In this document: positions 27,949-37,217 of the stretch, in pieces
How positions within the stretch are numbered: the stretch's first letter is position 1
Layout: the number at the start of each line of letters is the position of its first letter
Assembly (NCBI RefSeq): GCF_030063305.1
Contig: NZ_JASISV010000002.1
Span: 682,001-746,000 of the forward strand
DNA: 64,000 nt
Reading direction: 5' to 3'
Source of the DNA: Salinibacterium sp. G-O1
Lineage (GTDB): Bacteria; Actinomycetota; Actinomycetes; Actinomycetales; Microbacteriaceae
Notes under the pieces: model-generated
Database searches by the model: none
What the model was told of the DNA's origin: nothing
Seen by the model: the letters and a program-made list of their open reading frames with translations, nothing else
Translations under genes and position numbers: made by a program

Positions 27949-30900
27949 TTAGTCGGCCTTACCCGACTTGGACCCCTGCACGGTCACCGGGTCGGACGTG
28001 GCGACGCCGTTCGAGTGCCCGTCGGCCTTCGCGGTGACGGTCACGGTGAGAACCGTCCCCGCATCCGCCGCAGTCGCACGGTACGTGTCACCGGTGGCTC
28101 CGGCGATGGGCTGACCGTCGCGGTTCCACTGGTAGGCGAGCTCTACCTTCTTCACGCTCCACTTGCCGTCCTGCACCCCGACCGTCTTGCCGGCCTTGGC
28201 CGAACCGGTGATCTTCGGTGCGCGGACCACATCGATGGCCGGAAGCGACTTCACGAGTTCGCCGACACCCCACCGGGCGGTCGACTGGAAGCCGGCTCCG
28301 GTCGGGTCCGCCCAGGTGCGCACTGATGTGCGCTGACCGTTCGAGGCATCATTCACCTGGATGTCGAGCCCCTGGAATGAGCCAAGTCCGCCGGCTTCGA
28401 GCAGGTCGATCTCCGCTTCGATGCGGTACCCGCCATCGATGACGGATGTCGCGCTCCGCACCCGGTTGAGCTGGAACGCCTCATCCCCCGTGCCGAACGA
28501 CACGGCGTTGGTGGCGCTGATGCGAATCTGGGTGTCGTCGTACCGGTAGTAACCGCTCTTCACATTGCCGGCGTCGACGAAGATCTCAACCGAGTCCTGG
28601 GTCCACGGGTCGGACCCCGTCACGTCAATGGTGGGATCGGCGACGTCAGCGAGCACGTAGAGCTTCGATCCCGACCACAGGGTGCGAACGGTCGCCGTTG
28701 CGCCGCCCGTTCCGCTCACCTGCTTGTCGGTCGTGATCACGCGCGCTGCAGACCATGCCGGGTCGACTGTTCCGTCGATCGTCACGGCACTCGGTGCCGC
28801 CTCCACCTGAACGAACGACAGCGGCTCGACCAGGGCGAGAGTGCCCAACTCGCCCGGGGTGTTCCACCCCGAGGTCGTTGCGCCGTCGGTCACGCGAATG
28901 TCGAACTTGACCTGGTCGCCGAGTGTTGCGGTGACGGGAAGGTGCACGACCATGTCGTAGCCCCCGGCACGCTCGGTGACGATCGCCCCGGCCGCACCGG
29001 TGCGCGGCACGGCCACGGTGGTGTCAGCCACGCTGAATTCGACGCCGTCGGTGGACTGCACTGTCGCATCGTCCACCCGCACATACGCGGTGAGGTGGTC
29101 GGCCGACCAGCGCAGCTGGAAGGCAGCGGTGTCGTCGATGCGGTTGAGCGGTAGGCGGCTCCACTCCGGCGAGGTGGTGGCCGATGCGGCCAGCGGGATG
29201 TCGCCGCCGGACACGATGGCCGTGCGAAGCCGAGCAGACAGTTCGGCGTCGACCGCACCGTAGTACGCGGGCTTCGCGGTGAGCGAGTCGTTGAACAGCA
29301 GCGGATCGCCGGACCCTGCACGCCAGCTGCGGCCGTCGGTGAGACCCCACACGGTGACCGAGAAGAGGTCATCGGTGTGCGCACGGAATACGCGGAACGC
29401 GTCCCGGTAGTAGTACCCCTGCTCCACCAGGAGTGCCTCGGTGACCGGTGTTCCGGTCGTCACGTCGAGTTCGGTGACCGCCTGGGTGACGGGCAGATCC
29501 TTGAACGCGACGATCGCGTTTTCAAGCGCCGATACCGGCATCGAGAGGCTCACGTGAAACTGGTGACCGACACCATCGAGGGGAACCCCGCGTGCGAGCA
29601 TGCGGGCCACGAGGTCGTGGTAGCGCTGTTGCTTGCCGGTCTGCTCGGTGTTGTAGTCGTTGATGAACAGCGTCACTGGGCGGTCTGCGCCAGCTGCCGC
29701 GTACTCATCGTTGAACGCCTGGTCCGCGTAGATGAACGCGAGGTCGATGAATTCCTCGCCGAGCACGCGATACCACTCGCTGCGACGGAGCCCGTCAGCG
29801 TTCTCGAACCCGTCGGAAACAACCTCGTTCACCACGTCGAATGCGTACAGCGGGTTCTCCCCGCCGCCGAAGGCGCCGTAGCTGTCGCTGAGGTGCTTCG
29901 CGACTGCGAAGATGTGGGTGCGCATCCGGTCCCGCAGAATCTGCTTGTCCGCGTCGCTCGTGGTGAGCGGGGTGCCCGCCGATGTCTTGAAGAAGAATGC
30001 CGGGGTCTGGCCGTGCCATACCAGCGTGTGACCGTAGACTGCGAGGTCGTTGTCAATCGCGTACTGCATGAGGCTGTCTGCTTCAGCGTTCGGCGTGAAC
30101 TCACCTGCGGCGTTGTACCAGGCTTCCGGCTTCATGAAGTTCTCGCTCGTCACCTGGTCGGCGTGCTTCAGGAGCAGCTCGGATGGCGCTCCCACCGTCT
30201 CGCGACTGTCGACCGCAACACCGAACGCGAAGTCGACGGTGTCTTTGACCGGCGTGAGGTCTTCGATCACCGCGGGCTCCGGCGTGCGAACGACGATGTC
30301 GTCGATGAAGAGGTCACTCGTGTTCGTGCCGTTGTAGTTGGTCTCGAAGTAGATGAATGCCTGGTCGGCGGCGCCCATGGTGAACGTCTGGGTGACCTTC
30401 ACCCATTCACTGTTCGACATCCCCGAGAACTGTCCGAGGCCCTGGTAGGTGGTGGAGCCGTTCACGGTGCGGGCCATAGTCAGCCACACGTCGTCGGTCG
30501 GCGTGCCGGGCGCGAATCGCACCCATGCGCTCGCCTCGTACAGGACACCGGTTTCCAGGAGCCCCGTCACGTCGTGGCCCATGCCGCTGCCCTGCGAGGT
30601 GCGGCCGCCGACGAGCGCCGACTGAGTGCCGCTGTGCGCGACATCCGTGGCGATCGTCACCGTCGGAGCACCCGAGCCGTTGTCCCGAGGGATCCAGCCG
30701 TCGAGTCCGTCTTCGAAGTCGGTGGAGATCAAGGTCGCGCTCGGCGCGGTGGATGTCTGCGCGCTCACCTGAAGGTCGTCTACGAGGTAGTCATAGGTGC
30801 CCGGCTCTCCCCCGGTGCCGATGTAGAGCTGAAGTGCGGCGGGGTCGGCGCCCGCGGGAACGACGTAGGTGCCGGTAACGGTCGTCCACTCGGCCGCGCT

Positions 30901-31317
30901 CATGTCGGTGCTGCCGATCCACGTGTAGGCGGGCTTCATCACGAAGCGCACGCCCGCGGTGCCAGCTGTTCCATCGGCAAGCTTCACGCGCATGGAAGCG
31001 GTGACGGTATCGCCCGCCGCAACAGCGCCCAGTGCGCCGGGGGCGGTCTGCACGCCCACGTAGTCCGCGTCTCGACCCGCCACGCGCAGCACTTTGCCGC
31101 CATCGAGGTCGATCACGGACAGCGTGCTCGCGCCGCCGCCGCTCTGCTGCAGAGGCCCGAGCGTGCCGTCTTCGAAGTCAGCCACGATGGAGACTTCGGC
31201 CGCGACGGCCGCGACAGGCATAGCTACGAGTGCCGCGCTGGCGACGAGCGCCGTTGCTAAACCCGCAGCGACAGTTTCTAACACTTTTTTCTTGCGGGTG
31301 TGTGACGTGAATAACAT
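27949..31317 (-). CDS. Secreted multidomain endo-1,4-beta-xylanase (GH10 with carbohydrate-binding modules)
   Basis: A secreted enzyme of about 1122 residues. The ATG at 31317 (MLFTSHTRKKK) follows AAGGAG at the right distance. An ATG eight codons upstream is less likely. The order is a signal peptide (about 1-40, ending AVAA), two jelly-roll CBM4/9/22-like modules (about 45-190 and 195-350), the GH10 catalytic domain (about 360-700), one or two CBM9-type modules (about 720-1030) and an Ig-like C-terminal module (about 1035-1115). The acid/base is E498 in DVVNEVVSD and the nucleophile is E616 in VTELDVTTG. It cleaves internal xylan bonds outside the cell. No LPXTG anchor is seen. It is the last gene of the sugar-uptake run. 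Confidence 0.94.
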   Translation of the reverse strand: MLFTSHTRKKKVLETVAAGLATALVASAALVAMPVAAVAAEVSIVADFEDGTLGPLQQSGGGASTLSVIDLDGGKVLRVAGRDADYVGVQTAPGALGAVAAGDTVTASMRVKLADGTAGTAGVRFVMKPAYTWIGSTDMSAAEWTTVTGTYVVPAGADPAALQLYIGTGGEPGTYDYLVDDLQVSAQTSTAPSATLISTDFEDGLDGWIPRDNGSGAPTVTIATDVAHSGTQSALVGGRTSQGSGMGHDVTGLLETGVLYEASAWVRFAPGTPTDDVWLTMARTVNGSTTYQGLGQFSGMSNSEWVKVTQTFTMGAADQAFIYFETNYNGTNTSDLFIDDIVVRTPEPAVIEDLTPVKDTVDFAFGVAVDSRETVGAPSELLLKHADQVTSENFMKPEAWYNAAGEFTPNAEADSLMQYAIDNDLAVYGHTLVWHGQTPAFFFKTSAGTPLTTSDADKQILRDRMRTHIFAVAKHLSDSYGAFGGGENPLYAFDVVNEVVSDGFENADGLRRSEWYRVLGEEFIDLAFIYADQAFNDEYAAAGADRPVTLFINDYNTEQTGKQQRYHDLVARMLARGVPLDGVGHQFHVSLSMPVSALENAIVAFKDLPVTQAVTELDVTTGTPVTEALLVEQGYYYRDAFRVFRAHTDDLFSVTVWGLTDGRSWRAGSGDPLLFNDSLTAKPAYYGAVDAELSARLRTAIVSGGDIPLAASATTSPEWSRLPLNRIDDTAAFQLRWSADHLTAYVRVDDATVQSTDGVEFSVADTTVAVPRTGAAGAIVTERAGGYDMVVHLPVTATLGDQVKFDIRVTDGATTSGWNTPGELGTLALVEPLSFVQVEAAPSAVTIDGTVDPAWSAARVITTDKQVSGTGGATATVRTLWSGSKLYVLADVADPTIDVTGSDPWTQDSVEIFVDAGNVKSGYYRYDDTQIRISATNAVSFGTGDEAFQLNRVRSATSVIDGGYRIEAEIDLLEAGGLGSFQGLDIQVNDASNGQRTSVRTWADPTGAGFQSTARWGVGELVKSLPAIDVVRAPKITGSAKAGKTVGVQDGKWSVKKVELAYQWNRDGQPIAGATGDTYRATAADAGTVLTVTVTAKADGHSNGVATSDPVTVQGSKSGKAD

Positions 31318-31360
31318 CGTGAATGCTCCTTTGCATGTCAAATGGATCCTGCTGGTGGTG

Positions 31361-33694
31361 CTATTTGGTGACGGTGATGTCGACCTGCCTGTTGTCGTCG
31401 ATCGTGATCGCGTGAGGCGTCCCGGTGATGAGCACCGTTCCCAGCGCCGCAGCCTCGTTCTGGCTGTCGCGCCCCAGCCACAGCGTGACCTCGCCGGGTT
31501 CGACGATGCGTGTCATGCTGCGGTCGCTGAATGCGATGCGGGTCGTCGGGATGCGCATCCCGACGCGCGCGGACTGGCCAGCCTCCAGGCTGATGCGGGT
31601 GAAGGCGACGAGCTGGCGCATCGGCCGGGTCACGGAGGCGACCATGTCGTGCGCGTACACCTGCACCACCTCGTCGCCGCTTCGATCTCCGCTGTTGGTG
31701 ACCGTGAAGGAGATCTCAAAGTGGCCGTCGGCCTCGATGACCTGCTGGTTTAGCGCAGCCTCGGAGTAATCGAACCGCGTGTAGCTGAGGCCGAATCCGA
31801 ACGGGAAGGCCGGGGTGGTCGCGAGATTGGAAACATCCGTCGCCTCACCGAGGTACGGATGCAGGTACGAGTAAGGCTGCGATCCTGCGGAGCGCGGCAC
31901 CGAGACCGCGAGTCGGCCGGAGGGGTTGATCCGTCCGGTGATGACCCCACTGATCGCCGCTGCGCCCTCCTCCCCGGGGAAGAACGCCTGCACGATCGCT
32001 GCTCCGCGCTCGGCGGCCCATTCGATCGCGTAGGGACGACCTGACACGACCACCAGCACCACGCGGTTGCCCGCATCAAGAATCGCCTCCACGAGCTGAC
32101 GCTGCACCCCGGGAAGTTCGAGCGAATCGCGGTCGCAACCCTCGCCGACGGTTCCTCGGCCGAACAGGCCCGCCTGGTCGCCGACCACGATGATCGACAC
32201 GTCAGAGGCGCTTGCGAGCGCGACGGCGCTCTCGAAACCCGCCCTGTCATCATCGTCGACGGCGCATCCCATGGAGTAGCCGCTGACCTGCACCCCTTCG
32301 CTGCGGAGGGCGTCGAGCACTGTGGGCACCTCGATGCCCATCTCGACGTCGGGATGCTGGTCGAGCACGTGGTTGGCGAACGAGTAGCAGCCGAACATCG
32401 CGGTGGCGCGGTCTGCGTTTGGCCCGATCACCGCGACGGACTCTGCCGCGGCCAGGGGAAGGAGATCGCCAGCAGCCAACACCGTCACCGACTTCTCGGC
32501 GATGGTCGCGGCGAGCGCGCGATGGGAGGCCGGATCGAGGTCGATGGTGTCGTCAGCGCCGTTGTCGGCGAAAGCATCCGCATCCATATCCAGTAAGCCC
32601 AGGCGCGCCTTCTGCATGAGGACGCGTGTGACCGCGCGATCCACCAGGGAAAGTTCGACGTCGCCCCGTCGCACCTGCTCGGCCAAAGGCTCGAGGTAAG
32701 CGTTTCCGGTGGGCAACTCAATATCGACTCCCGCCGTGAGGGCCTGGCGCGCCGCATCCCCCAGGTCGCGAGCCACGCGATGAAGCTGCTGGAGGAACGC
32801 CACACCGAAGTAGTCGGCTACAACGGTGCCCTCGAATCCCCAGCGATCACGCAGCAGGTCCGTCAGCAGCGCGGGGTCAGCCGCGACGGGGAGACCATCG
32901 ATCTCCGAGTAAGAGTGCATGACCGAATCGGCGTGTGCATCGAGTACCGCCATCTCGAACGGCACGAGCAGCACGTCGGCGATCTCACGTGTTCCCGCGT
33001 GCACGGGTGCCAGGTTGCGACCGGCCCGAGAGTTGGAGTACCCGACGAAGTGCTTCAGTGTGGCAATCACCCCCTGCGATTGCAGGCCCCGCACGTAAGC
33101 GGAGCCGAGCTCGCCGACAACGAAGGGATCTTCCGCGATGCACTCCTCGACCCTGCCCCAGCGGGTGTCGCGAATGACATCCAGCACGGGAGCGAGCCCC
33201 TGATGCACCCCGAGGGCCGCCATGCTTTCGCCGATGGCCTCGCCCATGGCCTCGATGAGCCCGGAATCGAAGGTTGCCCCCCACGCGAGCGGGGTGGGGA
33301 AGGTCGTCGCCTTCCACGCCGCGAGGCCCGTCAGGCATTCCTCGTGCGCGATGGCCGGGATGCCCAATCGGGTATTCTCCCTCAGCCAGCGCTGCGTCGC
33401 CAGCAGTGCTGAGCGGCCGGCCGCCGGCTCGACGGGAACGGTGCCGAACACCCGGGTGAGATGCCCGAGGCCATGGCGCGCGAACTCGTCGAAATCGATC
33501 GGTGAATCGTCCTGCTCGTGTTGCAGCGGTGCGACGCTCTCGCCGTTGGCGGAGGCGCCGACCCAGATCCCGACCAGCTGACCGAGCTTCTCTTCGAGGG
33601 TCATGCTCGCCATCAGCTCGCTGATCGTGAGGTCGAGGTCGCGCGCCACAGCGTCGGGTGAGACGAATCGGCGCGCAGTGGAATGGAGAGTCAT
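31361..33694 (-). CDS. Glycoside hydrolase family 3 protein, probable beta-xylosidase/beta-glucosidase
   Basis: A 777-residue enzyme from the ATG at 33694 (MTLHSTARRF). The open frame goes back to 33778, but into the preceding permease gene, so the shorter start is preferred. It has the GH3 barrel, with D294 as probable nucleophile in EGTVVADYFG, the alpha/beta sandwich (IIVVGDQAGLFGRGTVGEG) and a C-terminal fibronectin-III-like domain. There is no signal peptide, so it should act in the cytoplasm on imported oligosaccharides. Its place between the permeases and the GH10 gene points to xylo-oligosaccharides, though specificity is not provable from sequence. Confidence 0.93.
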   Translation of the reverse strand: MTLHSTARRFVSPDAVARDLDLTISELMASMTLEEKLGQLVGIWVGASANGESVAPLQHEQDDSPIDFDEFARHGLGHLTRVFGTVPVEPAAGRSALLATQRWLRENTRLGIPAIAHEECLTGLAAWKATTFPTPLAWGATFDSGLIEAMGEAIGESMAALGVHQGLAPVLDVIRDTRWGRVEECIAEDPFVVGELGSAYVRGLQSQGVIATLKHFVGYSNSRAGRNLAPVHAGTREIADVLLVPFEMAVLDAHADSVMHSYSEIDGLPVAADPALLTDLLRDRWGFEGTVVADYFGVAFLQQLHRVARDLGDAARQALTAGVDIELPTGNAYLEPLAEQVRRGDVELSLVDRAVTRVLMQKARLGLLDMDADAFADNGADDTIDLDPASHRALAATIAEKSVTVLAAGDLLPLAAAESVAVIGPNADRATAMFGCYSFANHVLDQHPDVEMGIEVPTVLDALRSEGVQVSGYSMGCAVDDDDRAGFESAVALASASDVSIIVVGDQAGLFGRGTVGEGCDRDSLELPGVQRQLVEAILDAGNRVVLVVVSGRPYAIEWAAERGAAIVQAFFPGEEGAAAISGVITGRINPSGRLAVSVPRSAGSQPYSYLHPYLGEATDVSNLATTPAFPFGFGLSYTRFDYSEAALNQQVIEADGHFEISFTVTNSGDRSGDEVVQVYAHDMVASVTRPMRQLVAFTRISLEAGQSARVGMRIPTTRIAFSDRSMTRIVEPGEVTLWLGRDSQNEAAALGTVLITGTPHAITIDDNRQVDITVTK

Positions 33695-33758
33695 GGTCCT
33701 GATTTCTTGATGGGGAGCGGTGAGATGAGTACTGGTTAGCCTGTGAAAGGCGTGCTGG

Positions 33759-34664
33759 TTAGCCCTTGAAGGCGCCATCCATGACCCCGGCCACCATCTT
33801 GCGACCGACGAAGATGAAGAGGATGAGCAGTGGGATGGTCGCCAGGAACGACCCGGACATCGCCAGCCCGTAGTCGACGAAGTACTGACTCTGGAGCGCC
33901 TTGATCGCGAGCTGCACGGTGTAGTTCTCGGGAGACTGGAGCACGATCAGTGGCCACAGGAAGTCATTCCACGCCGTCACGAAGGCCAACAGCCCGAGCA
34001 CGAACGCTGCGGATCTGACAAGGGGGAATGCGATGCGCCAGTAGATCTGCCACGTGCTGCATCCGTCGATGCGCGCTGCCTGTATGAGCTCGTTGTTCAA
34101 CACGCCCGCGAAGTGCTGGCGCATCCAGAAGATCCCGAATGCGCTGGCCATGCCGGGAACGATGAGCGCCTGTAGGGAGTCGATCCAGCCCAGGTTAGAC
34201 ATCACGAGATAGAGCGGGATGACCGAGAGCTGGGTCGGAACCATCATCGTGCCGATGACGAACACAAAGAGGGCGTTCTTGCCGCGGAATTCGAGCTTCG
34301 CGAAGGCGAAGCCTGCGAGAGTGCTGAGCAGCATCTGTGCCACCGCGATGGTGCTCGCAACAATGAACGAGTTGACGAGGCTCATCACGAAGGGAACCGT
34401 CGTGAAGACCTGCTCGGCGAGAGTGAAGAAGTTTCCCCCTGGTATGACCGTCGGGGGCATCTGCGAGACCGCGGCCGAATCGTTGGTGGAGACAACGAAC
34501 ATCCAATAGAGCGGGAAGACGCTGACGATCACCGAGAGGATCAGGAAGAAGTAGGTGTACCACCGAACCCGTCCCGTGAAGACGTTCTTTCGTTTCTTCG
34601 TCGGGCTGTTCGTCGGCGGACTTGCCAGTGCGGGCGCGGCCAGAGATATGGGTGCCTGTGTCAT
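33759..34664 (-). CDS. Carbohydrate ABC transporter permease (MalG/AraQ type)
   Basis: A 301-residue inner-membrane subunit with six predicted helices. The cytoplasmic EAA loop that docks on the ATPase is seen as NNELIQAARIDGCSTWQIYWRIAFPLVR. The N-terminal 30 residues are a cytoplasmic Ala/Pro/Lys tail. It follows the first permease gene by about 10 bases. The C-terminus GVMDGAFKG is typical of this group. It imports a sugar or oligosaccharide with the neighbouring permease and binding protein. Confidence 0.95.
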   Translation of the reverse strand: MTQAPISLAAPALASPPTNSPTKKRKNVFTGRVRWYTYFFLILSVIVSVFPLYWMFVVSTNDSAAVSQMPPTVIPGGNFFTLAEQVFTTVPFVMSLVNSFIVASTIAVAQMLLSTLAGFAFAKLEFRGKNALFVFVIGTMMVPTQLSVIPLYLVMSNLGWIDSLQALIVPGMASAFGIFWMRQHFAGVLNNELIQAARIDGCSTWQIYWRIAFPLVRSAAFVLGLLAFVTAWNDFLWPLIVLQSPENYTVQLAIKALQSQYFVDYGLAMSGSFLATIPLLILFIFVGRKMVAGVMDGAFKG

Positions 34665-34674
34665 GGTCTGTCTT

Positions 34675-35655
34675 TCAGTCGTCCGACGAAATGCGCCGGG
34701 AGAGGAGGAAATTGATCACCGAGAACGCAACGATGAGCAGGAAGAGGGTCACTCCGATCGCCGAACCGTACCCGAACTGGAAGTTGCCAAATCCCTGTTC
34801 GTAGAGGAACAGCGTGAGCGTCTGGTATTGCCTACCCGCACCGCCCGTGAGGCCCGGCGACGAGAGCAACAGCGGTTCTGTGAAGACCTGCAGGCCGCCG
34901 ATGGTCGACACCACGACGGTGAAGATGATGACGGGCCTCAGCGACGGAATCGTCACGAAGATGAATTGCTTGAACCCTCCTGCGCCGTCGATGGCCGCAG
35001 CCTCGTACACATCCTTCGGTATCGCCTGCAGTGCAGCGAGGTAGATGAGGGTGTTGTAGCCGAACCACCGCCAGAGCACCATCGTCGAGACGAGGATATG
35101 GCTGGCGAGTGTGTCGGCCTTGAAGTCGATCGGGCCCACACCGAACAGCCCGAGCGCACCGTTGATCAGGCCATAGTCTCGGCCGAAAAGCGAGGCGAAC
35201 ACGATTGTGGTCGCCACCACCGAGGTGATGTACGGAACCAGCATCGACATGCGGAAGAGATTCGCGAATTTCAGCCGGACGTTGTTGAGCAACTGCGCGA
35301 GGAAGAGCGCCAGGATCAGTTGGGGAACCGTGGACAGAACCCAGATGCTGAAGGTGTTACGTAGCGCATTCCAGAACCGTTCGTCACTGAACAGATCGGT
35401 GAAGTTCTTGAGTCCGATGAAGGTCTGGCCACCGATTGGATTCCAGTCGAACAGGGCCACGTAGAAGGTGAAAAGTGTCGGGAAGAGTCCGAACACCGCG
35501 AAGATGACAAAGAACGGTGCGATATAGGCGTAGGGGGCCGCCGCGTCCATTCTGCTTGCCGCGCGCATTCGGCGGCGTGGCGCGCGCTCGGGTGGGCGCT
35601 CAGCGCCGACCGACTCGGCCTGGGGTGATGAAGTGAGAACCACAGCGGACTCCAA
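34675..35655 (-). CDS. Carbohydrate ABC transporter permease (MalF/UgpA type)
   Basis: A 326-residue permease with six helices after a basic N-terminal tail. PYAYIAPFFVIFAVFGLFPTLFTFY forms the first helix. The EAA loop appears as AIPKDVYEAAAIDGAGGFKQFIFVTIPSLRP. It pairs with the MalG-type permease. No ATP-binding subunit is encoded in this locus, as is common in actinobacteria, where one MsiK-like ATPase serves several sugar importers. It is separated from the binding-protein gene by a strong hairpin. Confidence 0.95.
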   Translation of the reverse strand: MESAVVLTSSPQAESVGAERPPERAPRRRMRAASRMDAAAPYAYIAPFFVIFAVFGLFPTLFTFYVALFDWNPIGGQTFIGLKNFTDLFSDERFWNALRNTFSIWVLSTVPQLILALFLAQLLNNVRLKFANLFRMSMLVPYITSVVATTIVFASLFGRDYGLINGALGLFGVGPIDFKADTLASHILVSTMVLWRWFGYNTLIYLAALQAIPKDVYEAAAIDGAGGFKQFIFVTIPSLRPVIIFTVVVSTIGGLQVFTEPLLLSSPGLTGGAGRQYQTLTLFLYEQGFGNFQFGYGSAIGVTLFLLIVAFSVINFLLSRRISSDD

Positions 35656-35676
35656 TTGACGTGAGATGGGGAGGGG

Positions 35677-35714
35677 GTGCGGGCGTCGCGTCGCGATCAG
35701 CGCGACGCCCGCAC
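35677..35714. other. Intercistronic hairpin between the binding-protein and permease genes
   Basis: A perfect 14-base stem, GTGCGGGCGTCGCG (35677-35690) with its complement at 35701-35714, and a 10-base loop. On the transcribed minus strand no T-run follows, so it looks like an mRNA-stabilising or partial-termination structure that would keep binding-protein mRNA above permease mRNA, as is known in malE-malF. Confidence 0.75.
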
Positions 35715-35725
35715 GTGTGAAGCGA

Positions 35726-36997
35726 CTAACCCTTGAGAGCGGTTGTCACATTTTTCAGGGCCGCGTCCCACGCACCTGCCGCGGGCTCTTCACCGTTCTC
35801 GACCTGGTTTATGACGTTCTGGATAGCCGTGTCGATGATCCGCTGCTGCGGACCCTCGTAGATCGGCTTGATCGCCTTGACACTCTTGGCGTAGATCGGA
35901 CCCACCGGCGCGTCACTGAAGAACTCGCTCGTGAAGTCCTGAATGTCAGCGGAGTCGTACAACTCCGGCGTGGACGGGAAGTTGCCGTGCGCCTGGAAGA
36001 TGGCCAACTGCTGTTCCGGCGACATCAACCACTGGATGAAGGCGAACGCCTCCTCAGGGTGTGCGGACTTCGCGGGGATGGTCAGCTGGCTGCCGCCCCA
36101 GTTGCCCGCGTCCTCGGGAACGGCTGCGACGTCCCACTTGCCCGTGGTGCTGGGAGCCTGCTGCGAGATGTAGGTGGTCATCCAGGCGGGGGCAGCCAAC
36201 ACCGCGAAGTCGCCGTTGTTCATGCCAGCATTCCACTCCTCGCTGAACGACCCCGTCCTCGATGAGATCGGCACGGCGTCCAGTGCGAGATCGAACGCCT
36301 TACGCACCTGCTTGTTCTTGTCATAGACCAGATCGGTCTCGTCATTGCCGTAGTACATCTCGTCGCCCTGGCGCACCACCGCGTTGTAGATGGAGTTCGA
36401 TACGTTGTCGACCATGCCCTTACCCGTGGCGGCCTTGTAGTCCTCCCCAACCTTGATGAAGTCGTCCCACGTCGGCCACAGTGCGCTGACCTCGTCGCGA
36501 TCGGTGGGGAGTCCCGCCGCCGCGAAGAGATCGGTGCGATAGGCCATGGCGAGTCCGCCGACATCGGTTGGGATGCCGACGACGGCGCCGTTCGCAGCGA
36601 CACCCTGCTCCCAGCGCCAATCGAGGAAGCTGTCCTTGATGTCCTCGGCGCCCAGGGTGTTCAGATCGATGAAGTTCTGCGGTTGCGCCTTGAATTGCGC
36701 CATGTACCCGATTTCGATGGCCGCGACATCCGGCCCCTTTCCGCCGGCCAGCGCCGTGGTCAGCGACTGTGCCTGCTCGTCAGCGCCGCCCGCATTCGTG
36801 ACCTTCAGGGTGATGTTGGGGTTTTCCTCCTGGTACTGGGCAAACGCCTCGTCCAGGCCCATTCCACCGAAGGTCCACACGTTGAGCGTGATCTTGCCGT
36901 CGGCCTGATCGCCGCCGCCTGCTGATGCACAACCTGCCAGGAGGGCAAGAGCTGCGCCCCCCGCCAGGATTGCTGTGATCTTCTTCTTGGCTTTCAT
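35726..36997 (-). CDS. Sugar ABC transporter substrate-binding lipoprotein
   Basis: A 423-residue family 1 solute-binding protein. The lipobox LAGC places the lipidated cysteine at residue 23, after a Lys-rich start, so it is tethered to the outer face of the membrane. The mature part opens KITLNVWTFGGMGLDEAFAQYQEENPNI, as in oligosaccharide binders. GGAGG lies 9 bases before the ATG. It is the first gene of the operon, which continues through two permeases, GH3 and GH10. The operon context suggests xylo-oligosaccharides. Confidence 0.95.
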   Translation of the reverse strand: MKAKKKITAILAGGAALALLAGCASAGGGDQADGKITLNVWTFGGMGLDEAFAQYQEENPNITLKVTNAGGADEQAQSLTTALAGGKGPDVAAIEIGYMAQFKAQPQNFIDLNTLGAEDIKDSFLDWRWEQGVAANGAVVGIPTDVGGLAMAYRTDLFAAAGLPTDRDEVSALWPTWDDFIKVGEDYKAATGKGMVDNVSNSIYNAVVRQGDEMYYGNDETDLVYDKNKQVRKAFDLALDAVPISSRTGSFSEEWNAGMNNGDFAVLAAPAWMTTYISQQAPSTTGKWDVAAVPEDAGNWGGSQLTIPAKSAHPEEAFAFIQWLMSPEQQLAIFQAHGNFPSTPELYDSADIQDFTSEFFSDAPVGPIYAKSVKAIKPIYEGPQQRIIDTAIQNVINQVENGEEPAAGAWDAALKNVTTALKG

Positions 36998-37073
36998 CTG
37001 TTCTTTTCCTCCACGGTGAGGTGATTGGGGACTTTATGGGCTTCATCCGGTGCGCATCGTCAAAATCTCGTTG

Positions 37074-37087
37074 AGGAAGCGCTTCCT
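37074..37087. promoter_or_regulatory. LacI-family operator 1
   Basis: AGGAAGCGCTTCCT is a perfect 14-base palindrome with the central CG typical of LacI-type operators. It lies just downstream of the -10 of the binding-protein promoter, where a bound repressor would block transcription. Confidence 0.85.
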
Positions 37088-37102
37088 TGATGAATTGTGA
37101 CC

Positions 37103-37131
37103 ACCATAAGGGAATTTTTACGGGATGACAA
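37103..37131 (-). promoter_or_regulatory. Promoter of the sugar-uptake/xylanase operon
   Basis: TTGTCA (37131..37126) and TATGGT (37108..37103) are separated by 17 bases. This is a good vegetative promoter reading toward the binding-protein gene. Operators lie on both sides of it. Confidence 0.7.
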
Positions 37132-37137
37132 CCCCTG

Positions 37138-37151
37138 AGGAAGCGCTTCTT
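37138..37151. promoter_or_regulatory. LacI-family operator 2
   Basis: AGGAAGCGCTTCTT repeats operator 1 with one change, and its inner 10 bases are a perfect palindrome. The centres of the two sites are 64 bases apart, about six helical turns, which would allow one repressor tetramer to loop the promoter. It also lies upstream of the regulator gene itself. Confidence 0.85.
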
Positions 37152-37217
37152 CGGTATGTTGGTGGGACTGAACGTGAGAGGCATACCGCCGAACGGCAGA
37201 TGCGGGAAGATGAGCAC

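Noticed and set aside
29377-31260. 627-codon plus-strand ORF opposite the xylanase
   Set aside because: Shadow of GH10; the xylanase frame has signal peptide, catalytic glutamates and binding modules.
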